The notes under the pieces: generated by a model | Database searches by the model: none | Told to the model about the DNA's origin: nothing | The model's input: the letters and a program-made list of their open reading frames with translations, nothing else | In this document: positions 36,066 to 48,176 of the stretch, piece after piece | How positions within the stretch are numbered: the first letter of the stretch is position 1 | Layout of the letters: each line of letters starts with the position of its first letter | NCBI GenBank assembly: GCA_037957365.1 | Contig: JARHVA010006306.1 | Coordinates: 124,001-188,000, forward strand | Direction of reading: 5' to 3' | DNA: 64,000 nucleotides | Source of the DNA: Torreya grandis | Taxonomy: Eukaryota > Streptophyta > Pinopsida > Cupressales > Taxaceae | Made by a program: the position numbers and the translations under genes

Positions 36066-36431
36066 TATCTATGTGATTAAATAATATTTTCTTAATTATG
36101 TTACACATATAACAAATAAATCATGTGAAATAAATAATGAAACATGAAGGACATTTGAGTTTATATGAAGCATCATTTATACATGTATCTATGTGATTAA
36201 ATAAAAATGTCTTAATTATATTACACAGGAAAAAGATATCATGTGAAAGAAAGAATAAAACATGAAAGACATTTGAGTTGATATGAAGAATCATGTATAC
36301 AACTATCTATGTGATTAAATAATGTCTTATTTATATTTCACATAGTATTAAGATATCATGTTAAATAAAAAATGAAACATGAAAGACATTTGAGTTGATA
36401 TCTAGCATCATGTATACATGTATCTATGTCA
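36066..36431. repeat. Tandem repeat, about 118-bp unit, three copies
   Basis: Units start at 36,066, 36,186, 36,304 and 36,421 (fourth copy only a few bases), each beginning TATCTATGTGATTAAATAA and containing GAAACATGAA-GACATTTGAGTT. Spacings are 120, 118 and 117 bp. The array lies in the X1 leader between the 5' LTR and protease. Confidence 0.85.
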
Positions 36432-36802
36432 TTTCTAAGTTTATTTTGAATTAGAGAAAATAAGAATGAAAATGAAAGAAGTAAACCTTAAAAATAAAGT
36501 GATTACTTTTTACTATCATTATAATCATGATTATACAATTTAAAAGATGTGTGAATCTAAAATTTAAACTTTGGAAATGTAGACCCTAGGGTCTTGTAGC
36601 ATTAGGGTTTTGAATTAGGGTAAGTTAACCAAAGATTTAAATTAAATTTAAATAAATGATACCCTAATATGGTATTGAATAAACATGCTACGTTATGCAA
36701 AAAAAAAAAAAGGAATTTGTAACCCTAATATAGTGCATAAAAATCCAAAAAAGGTAAATCAAAGGTTTTAACCAATATTCAAAGTAAATATGGTTCACCA
36801 AA
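36432..36802 (-). other. X1 leader with possible primer-binding site
   Basis: No gene. Near 36,790, next to the 5' LTR, the minus strand reads TTTGGTGAACC; a matching context (TTGGTGAACC) stands next to the X2 LTR near 59,484. The tRNA is not identified. An A12 run lies near 36,700. Confidence 0.45.
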
Positions 36803-38000
36803 TAATTTAACCTTTTAGGGTTTTATTATGTAAATCCTAATTTGATTAAGCGGTTGAGATGTCTAAATAATTTAAATGATATGCAATAATTAACTACTAA
36901 TTTGTTATAAATTTTGACTATTTTTACCTTATAAAAATAGTAATAATTATTCATAGATATAGACTTATCTAGAAAGTGATTGTCATGGTTGATATGGGTT
37001 TTGAAAATTGGGTTATAGATAGGTTTGAGTGTTGACAATAGGGACCTGAGATATGACTATTGACTAGACTATGGTGCCCCACTTAGATAGTATCACCATA
37101 TTGATGTAGTGTCCTCAAAGTGGTGCTAGTGTCTTATTTTTAGGACTATTCATATTTTATGGGATCACGTGTGCCTGTGTTTTTGGGTCTTGTTCCTATG
37201 TGCACAAAACCTAGAAATTTGTATTGTTCTTGGAAAATCTGATTTAGTGCTCAAACCCTAATCCTCCTTGAAAGTATGGAATGAGAAATAAGTGTGTGTT
37301 CATTATTAGAATAGGATAGACATCTTTAACACCCCATTGTGAATATATTTTATTACATACCAATAATTTAAGGATCAAGCCCGGTGTAGTTATCCCACCT
37401 AGTGCTTAGTGCAAGTGCAATTGAATTATATAATGAGAGTGGTATTGAATGCCTTAAGTATGCTTGAGTTTTATAATCTTTGAAATCTAGGCTTATCTCT
37501 ATTTTTGATGCTAGTATGCTAAAAGTAGGTAATAATAGGGATCAAATACCTTAATTTTGATCAACTTGTTTCTTATTTGGATAGGATTTTACATCCATTT
37601 TCCATTTAGTAAATAGATGTCAAATAGTCTTGTATTTATAGAGATTCATAGCTAGTGTGAATAATAAAATGTAATTAGGATGACCTTAGGAGGGGAACAC
37701 ATTTGAAAAACTATCTATTTAAGAGAGTTACAAAAATAGACACTAGTGCCCATTTGGGGACACTAGTACCATGTTGCTTTAGTTTCCTTAGTATGGCACT
37801 AATGTCCACGTAATAGACTATTGGGTACACTGATTTAGGATCTAGAATGTTGTTCTAAGACTATGTTTTGGCTAACAGAAAATGTATGTTCGATAAATAA
37901 TGGCTGAAAATGTGTGTTAAAGGCTCTAGGATAGGTTTAGGGATAAGATAGTAGGCTAACTCAAGTAACACTCTTAGCATCCAAATACCACTTTTAGGTG
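36803..38000 (-). repeat. Partial X LTR (5' LTR of X1, possibly also 3' LTR of X2)
   Basis: Direct repeat of the first 1.2 kb of the 22.5-26.2 kb LTR; similarity ends at about 38,000 (TTTTAGGTGA), where unrelated sequence begins. The abrupt end suggests a deletion that removed about 2.5 kb of LTR. Confidence 0.7.
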
Positions 38001-38179
38001 AGTACACACAATAATCAATGTAACAAGGGGGACCTTCCAAGACATTACCCATGGTAATGAAAATTTAAAAGCAAGATCTTAGGGTGATTGAAGCTCCCAA
38101 CATTTCAACTACACTTAGGAGAGATGAAGACGAGCTAATTTGTATTCACTCTTTAGACTCATAAGTCTATGATCATCAT

Positions 38180-40260
38180 GTTTCTTCTTTAGATCAAGAG
38201 AATTCAAGCATGGAAATCTTAACTTCACCCACTTAGGAACATTTTTCATAGAAAAAAAGGTGTCAATTTTTTATAAGAGGCAACTAAGAGCCCAAAGGTC
38301 CCCTGTAAGTCAAAATATTGAAGCATCATAAGGAACATTAGGGCAACAACAAAAATATGTGTGAGGTGATTCTAATGATGAAGATTGGGAGTTATATAGA
38401 GAAAAAGTCTTAAGCCTCTAAGAAACTAAAGGATAAGAACCACTCCAAGGAGAATAATTAGGTGAGGGTGTAATCCCAAATGTCTCTATAGTTCCTTTAG
38501 TTTCTAAAACTCTAGTTGTATCATTTGTTTCTCCTATGTTTCATTTATAATATTTTTTTCAGTCCTAGTGTTTCCCCTTTTCTAGTTCTACCTAAGGTAG
38601 AAGTTGTTTCCTCTGATCCTAGTGTCAAATCATCCTTGGTTGTTCTAAAAGTAGAAGATGTTTCTCTATTACTATGTCTCTACATCCTCAATAGTATCTA
38701 ATATTCCAATTGTGTCCTCAACATATGTTCCTCCCATTTATATTTTAGTTACCTTCACCACTACCTCAACATCCCCTAAAACTAAAAAATAATCATCTAG
38801 GAAACCCAAGGGAGCATTGGTAAGTTCAAAAATACATGTTTCATCCACTAAATTAGGTTTTTCAATGCCTTTTTTTACAATTATTTTTAAATTACCATTG
38901 TAGTATCATCAAACAAGGCTAAGAATAAGAATCAAATATATACAGTCCACCAATTTCCATAATATGGTGGTGTGTATTGGTCCAAGATAATGTTTCCTTC
39001 CCTTCTAGACCCATTGCATGTAAAGGTCCTAAAAATGTCTTTAAGGGATTTGTTGGTTGAGAATACAACCTAGGACACTGAACCAATTGACTGAAATCAA
39101 TTATTATTCCCATAGTGGGTAGAAGATTTATAATCCCAAGCCTCTCAAATACCAAACCTTACAATCACATATCTATCCACAGTGAGCTTATTTTTTGAGA
39201 AATCCATAGGGAATATCCAGAGGGTGAAGAAAAGAAAGATTGGAGATGATTTTAGAAGAGGGATGATCCTAGAAGAAAGATAAGATGTTTCCTCCCTATC
39301 AAAAAGAAATAATAGGAGACTAGGTTAATCTCCTTATAATGAGGATTATATATCCTAATTTAAGACACAAAAGTCTGATTTGATCAAGCTTCATCAAGGA
39401 AAAAAAAAGCAAGGAGAGAGAGATAGATCAAGAGTTAGAGTAGGTTAGGGAACAACAACAAACCATCCATGTTCACATGCAAATTGAAATAGATGTACAA
39501 AGTTTATATTAAGACTATAAAATATTTTGTATGCCTTTACTTCAATGAGGGATGAAGTATCCCATAAAATCATTGAAGCAACTAAATTTTGTAATTATTT
39601 AAATAAAGATGAGAATAAACTAGAATTATTTGTTCTCTACACAACTAATAAGGAATATAGCCTTATTAATTTATTGACACCATTGGAAACTTCAAATTAC
39701 CTCAACCTAGTTGTCATTCAAACACAAAAAGTGAGGGAATGGATGATAGATATAGAAGTGAGAATTCCTAATTATATAGATCATGAAAACCTTATTTTGA
39801 AAATTCTAAAGGAGTTGAAGCTTTCACAGGCAAAGGAATCTATGAGTAAACTAATAAGTAGAGATGGTTTTGACTAGCTTCTCCAATAAGCCTCAAGCAA
39901 CTTCAAAAAAAATATTAAAGGACTAGCATTAGATAATATTGAATTTGAGTTGAATTTTACAATAAAAAAAGTCACAAAAGTGGATATATTTTATATTAAC
40001 TTCAAGATCACTAAAAATGAACATCCACGCCTAATGGAATAGACACATAGGGTATTTAGAACCCCACTTTTGAACACGGATATCATAATATTCTATAATG
40101 ATGTCATATTTAATTATTTTTAGGAATTGGAGGCTAAGAATAAGGATAAGGATATAGCTACCATCTTAGTTCCAACTACCACTTTAGTGTCACCAACCAT
40201 TTCAATGCCTTCTATAATGACAAGTATAGCCATGCAGTCATTAAAAATAAATAAGCCTTA
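38180..40260 (+). pseudogene. Unrecognised plus-strand coding relic, Ser/Thr/Val/Pro-rich
   Basis: Pieces readable on the plus strand include RQLRAQRSPVSQ and GDSNDEDWELYREKVLS (38,280-38,420), a Ser/Val/Pro-rich stretch (SIVPLVSKTLVVSFVSPM and LVLPKVEVVSSDPSVKSS, 38,480-38,700), a segment YGGVYWSKIMFPSLLDPLH (near 38,960), an open 116-codon frame at 39,527-39,877 with acidic and basic residues and no known motif, and a Thr/Ser/Pro tail near 40,140-40,260 (ILVPTTTLVSPTISMPS). It is antisense to X2. By position, between an X LTR and X2 protease, it could be an antisense extra gene of X2. No family recognised. Confidence 0.4.
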
Positions 40261-41399
40261 GCTATTAAAGGATAATTTTCTATGTAATCCTTCATATAAG
40301 ATTAATCAATGTAATTATAGTCTTCTTATACTTGACATATGAATGTAAAATTTATCCTAGGCAATTTTTAAACATGCATATACTGCATAGTATCATATAG
40401 GTAGACTTATTTTTGACACAATTGTAATTAACTATAAGTGTACATGTAATTATGGCATTAACATTAGAATTGAGATTATAATTACTAGATGTAACTTTGA
40501 TTTTTCATGAACTTGGAGGATGAGGCAATCCCTTCCCAAGTCTATTTATACTTGTAATCCCTCATTTCAAAAGGGCCAAAAAATTATCAATTAAGAAGAA
40601 ATCATTTTGATTGTCATGCAACTGTGTGGATGTATTTTATTTCCATTTTTATATAATTAAGGTTTTATCTACTTTGGTTATTTTAATTAAATAATTCAAA
40701 GTGTATAATAATTATGGAGAATTCCTTTTGTTATCATTGATATCTACTAATTTTAGATGTGTAAAATCTATTGAATAATTATCAAGTATTATTGATTTCA
40801 AGAAATTGATTGATTGTCTTAATTTTATAAGTTTACAAGAGTGTTTAAATTTGATATAGTCTTTTATATGTGATCCATATCTTCCCTATATATCTTTATA
40901 TTCTGAGCTAAAATCTCTTGATTGAGGGTGTAAAATAACTACTTTAAAAGGATCAACCTTCAACTGAGACCCTTATGTTTCTTAGACCATTTCATCCCAG
41001 ACTACCTAATTATGCTTTTATATGAGTGTAAAATTGCTAAAAGAATCAATAATTAGTTATGGGAACACTTTTCCATAAATAAACCAACCCAAGAGTTGAT
41101 CCCTTGAAACCATAGAGCCTTCTTTTATATTGTACCCCTTATTTTTGAAGTTTCTTTGACTAAGATATACCCACTTTATAATATATCCATCCATCCATTC
41201 AACCTAACTAGATTTTAATTTCCTTATAAGTATTAATTTCACTACAAGAATGCCCAATTAAAAACCTACATTCTTAGTCTTCTATTCCACCACCAGGTTA
41301 TTTAACCCATAACTATAATGCATGCTCTAGAGTGGAGTTTAACTCTATTAAGATCCTAAACCATTAAAAACTACCTCATTAAATCTAGGGATGTGTACA
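40261..41399. other. Gene-free AT-rich stretch
   Basis: No coding pattern, RNA gene or shared repeat seen. If X2 is an ordinary element, its RT, RNase H and integrase should lie here or to the left; none is visible. Confidence 0.45.
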
Positions 41400-41800
41400 A
41401 CACCCACATAAACAACTTTGTTATATTAATTTTCAAAATTTAAAGGCTATTTGTCATCTTGAGATGTGTACAAATATCCATTATCAATAACATTTATACA
41501 CTGATGAAAAATAGATGCCATAGATCCAATTACATGTATATATGGTCTACCTATGAGTAGGTTATGATGTATGTGATTATGAATCACATGAACAATAGTA
41601 GATAATGTCTTGGGGCCTATTTTGATCCTAGTGCTAGGAGATAATTTTTTTTAAAATGCTTTGATATTCTTATATAATTTATAAATAGAGCCCATATTGA
41701 CATTGAGTGTTTGTAAAAATTTGGTACTAAATATTTTCAGTCCAAGGCTATTATATATCAAGGCCCATTTTAATCTCGTATTTTTTTTAACTTGAATGAA
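41400..41800 (-). pseudogene. Protease relic of X2
   Basis: Minus-strand frame reads ALIYNSLGLKIFSTKFLQTL (active-site region with the catalytic Asp now Tyr and the Gly now Ser), NVNMGSIYKLYKNIKAF, TRIKIGPKTLSTIVHVIHN, then NLLIGRPYIHVIGSMAS and FHQCINVIDN, the full protease motif order. The wording GRP-[WY]-IHV matches X1 (GRPWIHV), supporting a common family. Confidence 0.75.
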
Positions 41801-42107
41801 TAAATTTTGATTTTAATTTATAGTGTGATGGGTAGGTAAGCCATCTTTATCAAAAAATATGATGTCTTCACTACTATTTGATGTATTAAGCATAGATATA
41901 AAGTAGGTTAGTTTCGCATCATTTGGTATAGATATGCCATGAAATTTTCCATATAGGACATCCTTAGATGAAATTTTAAGTAGTTATAATATGGATATTT
42001 TATCTTTCTAATTCTAATTTTATTAATGATATAAAATCCATTAGTTACATTAGTAGGCATCATTGGAGGTGGGCTAGGATGAGGAGAAGCATTTTAAATG
42101 CCTTGTT

Positions 42108-42335
42108 CTACCAAAAATGTTGGGGTACACTACCCATTACTTTTTTAATAACATGGATTGTAGAATCCAATTTAAGCCTTGGGTGAAAATTAGGGGTATG
42201 ATAGTGGGAAGCATGACATTGATTTCTTGGGGGAGGAGGATCAAAATGAGTCATGCATGCCCTTATATGTCTAGTATTAACTAGAAGCATCTTAAATTGG
42301 ATATTTATACAATATGAGTTAATAAGGAGAGTCAA
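42108..42335 (-). pseudogene. gag C-terminal fragment of X2
   Basis: Open frame of 75 codons upstream of the X2 protease on the same strand. NQCHASHYHTP followed by LKLDSTIHVIKKVMG resembles the nucleocapsid-like motif of Tat-type gag (Cys/His group, then a Leu-x-x-x-Ile-x-x-Leu-Ile helix). The frame stops 220 bp before the element T insertion, so the rest of gag is lost or on the far side, where none was found. Weak call. Confidence 0.4.
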
Positions 42336-42555
42336 CCTTAGTTACATTTTACAATAGTTTGACCCATTTCATAACATAATTCTAAAATATACCACATGTT
42401 TTAGGAGAGTGATAGGTAATTATAATTATCATAGATTAAATTTGTATGTATAAACTAAGTGTGAAAGTGTGTGTTTTTATTATAGTCATGACATGTTTTT
42501 GTGAGTAAGGGGAAATAAAAATCTAGATCGAAAACCATAGTATATAAATTTTAAA

Positions 42556-42560
42556 CCCTA
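42556..42560. repeat. Target-site duplication CCCTA (left copy)
   Basis: CCCTA directly precedes the LTR end TGTTTCAC; the same five bases directly follow TCTACA at 59,297-59,301. Confidence 0.85.
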
Positions 42561-44121
42561 TGTTTCACTTGATTTCTTACTCTAATTCTTTTTGTTTTGA
42601 AAGAGGAAAGAAACAATAGATAAGGGGTGTGTACCTAATTAAAAATTACACATGTTGACATCTAGATGAAGTGGGAACTCTTCTTTGATGAGGGAAGAAT
42701 GAACTATAAATAACATGACCTCACAAAAAATATGTTAATAGAAAAGGAAGGGGCTACCTGGTGAGAAACTAGTCATAAGAAAGGAATATGATTCCTTAAA
42801 TGGATGTTAACCCTTGTTCAACATTAAAGTTCATTGATAAAAGATAAATTACATATAGTAGATATGAAAATGATGATAGTGAAAAATAAAAGAAGTCTAA
42901 TCTATGACAAGGTTGATTTTATCAAAATAATGGTTCCAAAATGTAGTAAACTCATCAATATCCTCCTAGATTGTGGCTAACTATTCATCTACATCCTCTA
43001 GATGGGGTGTGGGAAACATAATGCAAAGGAATACCTCAAAGGCAATTTTACTTTGATCATTAAATAGAGGTTGGGAGACAATAGGAAGGTCAAAGGCACT
43101 ATCTATCTCATGTGAAAGTCCTAGTAGGTTTATCTACATGAAATAAACAAGTTAAGTTCAAGTCCAAAAAAATAAAAAAAAGTGTATAGGTATAGGTCAA
43201 GGGATGGACAAAAATCTGAGAAGGTGAAAAGGAGGGTCAGAATAACAATCTAAAATTTTGGGTGACAGTGACCGTCAGCAATCAAGGTGACTGGTGGTAG
43301 TTGTCTTGACCAACAATGGTTGGGTAACCAATGGTGATTGCTATAACTAGTGATGGTTATGGTAAGTGTTGGTGGTCACCTATCAGAAACTTGATGGGGA
43401 GTAAAAATGAGATATAAATAGGTAACTGAGTGGATAGAAAGGTTGTACGAATAGTGTGGGTAAGGCAAAAGAGGTAGGAAGAGTATTCAATAGAGAACAC
43501 ACTTAAAATAAGCAAATAAGGATAAATATAAATAGAGAAAACAAAGTGAGGTACCTTTACTTTGAAGAGTTGGATGGTTGAATGCCAAGAGGAATGTAGG
43601 TAGTGTAACGGTACCTTGATGAGAGAATCACACAAATAGATCTTTGGGTTACTAAATGCCTATAAATAAAATGAGTCTCGATGCATAAATTCTAGTCCAA
43701 TATCTCCTATAGGAGCCCTATACTTGTAGCATAAAACTTCCTAAATGAGGAGAGAGAGTTGCCAAATTGAAGGAGGGAAAGTTGCTAAGCTAGTCTTAGA
43801 TAAGTGTAATGGACTGATAGAAATAAATCCATGATTTTGTGAATGGGAAAGTTGTTAATTTTGTTAGTGTAAGCCTATTCATGTCTATAAGTTTCTAAGT
43901 TGTTGGGTGCAGGTACCTAACCATCAAAATTTAGGCTAACCATCTACAGTCAATCCTCTAAGGCAAAAGAGGTAAAATGTAAGTTATTGAGTGGTTTTTT
44001 AAAGTTTGTGTAAAAAAGGATAAACTAGATTAATAGAGGATTTAACTAGGTTAGGGTTGAGAGCTAGGTCTTGGTGTGACAACCTAACAAATGGTTTGAG
44101 GGATGTTTTTAAGTTTCTACA
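42561..44121 (-). repeat. 3' LTR of element T
   Basis: 1,561 bp, colinear with 57,780-59,296. Shared anchors: GATAAGGGGTG (42,619 and 57,839), ACATCTAGATGAAGTGGGAA (42,658 and 57,878, one difference), GAGAGTTGCCAAATTGAAGG-type block (43,753 and 58,980) and GAGCTAGGTCTTGGTGTGA (44,062 and 59,239). Divergence is moderate, mostly transitions by eye. Confidence 0.9.
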
Positions 44122-45072
44122 TTTTGTCCCTTTTTATTGTGTGTCCTTAGGTTAATAAACCATATAACAAAAATGGAAGGTTGATAGTCTAGGGTCAGTT
44201 GCCTTGAGTATGGGTGAGGTTATTCCCCCTTAAACTAGGATTCAATGAGTTAGTATGACAATTAGGTCATGGTTTGATAAAATAAAACAAGATCAAGGTA
44301 TGGAAATGTAACTACATGCACAAGGGTTCAATGAGATGCTAAGGTTAAACAATTATGTAAATACACAAAATGGCCAATGTTGATAATAATAAGTTTGAGT
44401 TATAGAGAAAGTGACAAAGTAACTAGTCCCCAATAATGGTCATAGTTGATCAAGATATGCATATCAAATGTCCTAGAAAGGATCAGTGTTTACTCAGGTA
44501 TCTAAGGTAGGAAGTACTCAGAAAAACATGAATGGTCAAGTTACACAAAAAGTGGTGCAAAAAAAGTTAAACAAATCCAAGTTGGTTAAAGCAATCAATA
44601 ATGATCAAATCAAGTTCATTGCAAGGTGTATGAGTAGGAGTGTTATAAAAAAAGGTCAACATCATGCTGGACATGGGAAAATCGGTGGGTTGGTTAGGTG
44701 GTGGGTGGCCAAGCTAACTCCTAATGCACAAGGTAAGAGGATGTTATCTACATAGTCCCATAGATAATTCATCCAACATCGACATCAGGCCTAATGTAGT
44801 TCTTGGGTCAGGGAGATGGTGACTCCTAGATAAGGGTAATAGGAGGGGAAATAGGTTACCCCATCAAGGTTTGGCAAGGTAAGGGTAAGTGGAAAAAGGG
44901 AATAAGTGGAAAGGATAAATGTAGGGTGTTTGAAAAGTAAGGGGGGAAAAATTATTGACAATGATTGCCAAATCATCAATAGTTGGGTGGAACTGGTGGT
45001 AGTTACCTAACTATTAATGGTTAATCTAAATGATCATGGTTGTAATAGATATTCCCAATAGTTCAAGATGTA
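44122..45072 (-). other. 3' non-coding region of element T with polypurine tract
   Basis: On the minus strand AATAAAAAGGGACAAAA (about 44,122-44,138) abuts the 3' LTR and is the likely polypurine tract. An open 89-codon plus-strand frame at 44,486-44,755, rich in Lys, Gln and Val, lies upstream of the PMD gene on the same strand; it might be its 5' part but has no recognisable motif. Confidence 0.55.
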
Positions 45073-46094
45073 ATGATGACTAAGGATTGGCACTATATGA
45101 AGGCAATGGGTTTTAGGAGGATGCATCACTACTAGCATCTTATGAGGGATGCTACCATGATTTTCTCCCTCATTGAGAGATGGTACCCAATCACTAATAC
45201 CTTCTAGTTATTGATAGGAGAGATGATGATACAGTTAGAGGATGTTCACCAGATTACATAATTACTTATTTAAGGAGATCTCATTTATCAGAGAGAGGGG
45301 GATGAGATTGTTGAGTGTTTGGAGATGCTATATAAGGATGATGCTAGTGTGGTAGAGTTTCATGATGGAAGCTTTAGTATCATACCACTATACCAAAGAG
45401 CCCTAAGGGATAAACATTTGATGACTATGTTGTAGTTAGAAGTTACTTATTATGCATTACCAAATTTGGTTAGAGGGAGATACCTTGGTGTGTTATTGGG
45501 GGTAGTAGTGGAGTTATATCTAAGTGGAGTTATGTTTAGATGGGCATAAGTATTACTATTGTAGATATATAGGGAGATATGGGGTTTGTGTTACATTAGT
45601 TGGCATATGAACACATATGAGTGTTATGAATATTGGGTTTACTAGCTAGGGAGTATCTATGGGTGTATTATAGGGTCAAATTTTATTGATGGAGGAGAGA
45701 GAGGGCCCTGATAGGAGAAAGTGTTGGTACACATGACCTAGATAGGTTCAAATATGCATTAGGGAGTTTTGTATATGGAGACATAACATGGAGGCCATAT
45801 AGGGAGTGACCTACATGGGAGGGCTACAATCATCATACATTATCTTTAAATAGATAGAGGTGGATCTATGAGTGATAAGAGGGAGAGACTGAGTGTATCC
45901 CATTAGAGAGGGTATGATGATAGTTTGGATTGGTACAAGGGATCCCTCTTAATTTTGTATTGTACAGGAGGGAGGATTCAAAGTATCCACTTTCAGAGCC
46001 ATAACCACAAGATGATGTTTTTAGATTTTGAGGAGCTACCATTGAGGGGAGGTGATGATGTTGAGATGACACATGACTACCCTACACGGTTTTA
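45073..46094 (+). pseudogene. Plant mobile domain (PMD, MAIN-like) gene relic, antisense in element T
   Basis: From an ATG at 45,073 a single plus-strand frame of about 340 codons keeps the PMD motif order: KDWHYMKAMGFRRMHH, SLIERWYPITNTF, IGEMMIQLEDVHQIT, a YQREGD linker, RGRYLGVLLGVVVELYLSG with MFRWA, IYREIWGL, NTYECYEYWVY, IGSNFIDGGERGP and RGYDDSLDWYKG. About a dozen stops, most TAG/TAA at probable Gln or Trp positions. PMD is found in plant proteins such as MAIN and MAIL1 and in transposable elements; its biochemical role is not settled. Here it lies between integrase and 3' LTR of element T in the opposite orientation, as extra genes do in Tat-lineage elements. Confidence 0.75.
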
Positions 46095-46397
46095 GGGTAT
46101 ATATACTATGATGGATTTTGGTTTGGGAGGTGGTGATAGGGCCTCAATGGATGTAGATCAAAGATAGGGGCTAGTGTGTGGGGACCCACAGGAGGTAATG
46201 ACACTAGCGATATCATAAGCCTAGATAGCTACATTATAAGGGTAGGTTGTGACTCTTTAGGTTCAAGTAGGAGGAATCATAGTGGAGAGAGACCAAACTT
46301 ATGCATAAATCATTTATTGATAGGGGTAGATGGTGATCTTACAAGGTCACATGATTATATTGATAGGGGATTGAGAATAGGTGAGGGTCTCACTTGA
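46095..46397 (+). pseudogene. C-terminal tail following the PMD relic
   Basis: Gly, Ser, Asp and Arg-rich coding-like sequence after the PMD, including an open 73-codon frame at 46,176-46,397 (GGNDTSDIISLDSYIIRVG and SLGSSRRNHSGERPN). Low-complexity tails of this kind follow PMDs in elements; there is no specific motif. Confidence 0.4.
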
Positions 46398-48176
46398 TTT
46401 AGTGACTCAAGAGAGATATTCCTTATGATGGGATAATGGAGTAGTGATAGGTACAATACCTCCCAAATATATCACATAGAATAGGTATCATGCAGTAATA
46501 TGGAGCTAAGGTATTATGAGGGCATTATGTTAGTGCAGTGTCTTAATGAGCCAAGGTAGGGAGAGTATTAGTTGAGTGTGTAAGGTGGGGTAGGTTTGGG
46601 GACCTTAGGGCAGTGGGCTATAATAGTGGGTCCAATATGTAGGGCCTCTACCTAGTACAAGTGCATGTATATGTATAGGTGTAGGTACTAGTGGGGGTAG
46701 TGGTAGGGTCTACTAGGGCCATGATATGTATATAATCCATTTTTGATACTAGCCTATGCACTGAAGAAACAAGATGTATTTTGAGTGAGAGTTATGATGT
46801 ATAGACATTGTATAATGGATATGGTTTCATTTTGAGATGTGTTGATGATGACTAATATTTATTTGATGTTCATATTTATATGATAATGTATTTGGGTATT
46901 TGTTAATGCTAATCATGTTATGACAGTTAGATTAGGATGTGTTGATTATTGATGATGCTTAATGGTTATGATTGATTAATTCATATAGTGATGGAATAAA
47001 CTATATTTGAATAATTTTATACATAATGGTTAATCTAGTGTTTTAATGTGAGGTTGGTTAATTATGTTAGCTAGGTATGATAAGTGGGTTAGTTTTGAAT
47101 GTTAATGCTTTGATTTATGGAATGATTTTGGTTTTAATGTGGAGGATATGTATGGGTGACAACAAAAAGGGGGCATGTTAGATTTGTTGGCAAGGATCTT
47201 ATTATACCCCACGAGGAGGATTGGAGCTTAGTGAAAGTGAACCCTTCATGCACATCAAATTAGCATTTTCCTAATACTAAGGTTTATCATATAAACACCA
47301 TGTCTCAAGTGAACTCAAAATCATTTGATTTATAGAGGTGATACAAAAAGGGGAGGGTAGTGATAAGTAGGTGGGGAATAAGTGTTAGGTATGGAACCAT
47401 GTATGGGTTCACCCACCCCTTTACTTAGGTGATGCCTAGAACTAAAACAAATGAGTCCATGTCATGAAGGGGTAGACTTATCAATGAAAGAAGTCTACCA
47501 ATATTAAAAGAGAATTGATTATGGTTCATTTGGGATAATGTTGACTTTTTGATAGGGTCATGTATTAATTTTAAATATAGGTGAAGCTAATTAAGGTGGG
47601 AAGCTTTATTGAGTGAAAAAATAGAGCTAATTATGACTACTATTATTTATCATGTTAGCTTAGCCATCCTTTGAGGGAGTGGTCTAGGTCTGAGTTCTGA
47701 TAGTTGTCCTTCAAGGGATAAGTCTATCATTTTATTATTTAGGTGATATCCATCATTTGAAAGAGTAGTCTATTTATTTTTCTTATGATAATGGACCCAA
47801 ATAATATGTATCCCAAAAATCTTAAACTTTTATTTTAGACATGGATCCATCTATTTGAAGCTTAGAGTGAAACCATTTATAAGGGAAATGTTGTGCCTCA
47901 ATACAGTGGTTATATGATAATAAGAAGGGGCCTTAGAGAACATGTAACCATGATATTCCATCTAATAATATAAAAAAAGTATCCATGAGAACCATACCAT
48001 GGGTAGAGCCATGGTACCCATGTTTAAGATTGGATGAAAAGGATTGAAAAATAATCACATAGATCTAGTGTAACCACATGTCACTAAGAGGAATAGGGTA
48101 AGAGGATTAGGGAGGTGAGATGTTTTTAAATCAAAGGATGAACTTAAGTTAGAAAATAGGGTGTGTCAGAGAGGCC
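46398..48176. other. Spacer between PMD relic and integrase of element T
   Basis: GT-rich on the plus strand to about 47,160, then mixed. No gene seen; faint plus-strand coding in 46,480-46,640 (for example GIMLVQCLNEP) may be the end of the PMD gene. Confidence 0.4.

Larger units (their letters stand above)
22492..38000 (-). mobile_element. X1: internally deleted Tat-like Ty3/gypsy element with very long LTRs
   Basis: Minus-strand order from the right: partial 5' LTR (36,803-38,000), leader with a possible primer-binding site, a 118-bp tandem array, protease, the segment that normally precedes RT, then directly integrase core, an inserted 7.3 kb gag-only element, integrase C-terminus, and a long 3' LTR (22,492 to about 26,230). 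RT, classical RNase H, any aRNH and the integrase N-terminus are missing, and no clear gag is left. Protease and integrase sequences place it among Tat-like elements. The boundaries are approximate: no target duplication was identified and the right LTR is cut short. Confidence 0.65.

Noticed and set aside
36803..38000. A complete 1.2 kb LTR as the full X LTR length
   Set aside because: Sequence beyond the 1.2 kb in the 22.5 kb copy is also shared with the 59.5-64 kb copy, so the middle copy is better explained as truncated.
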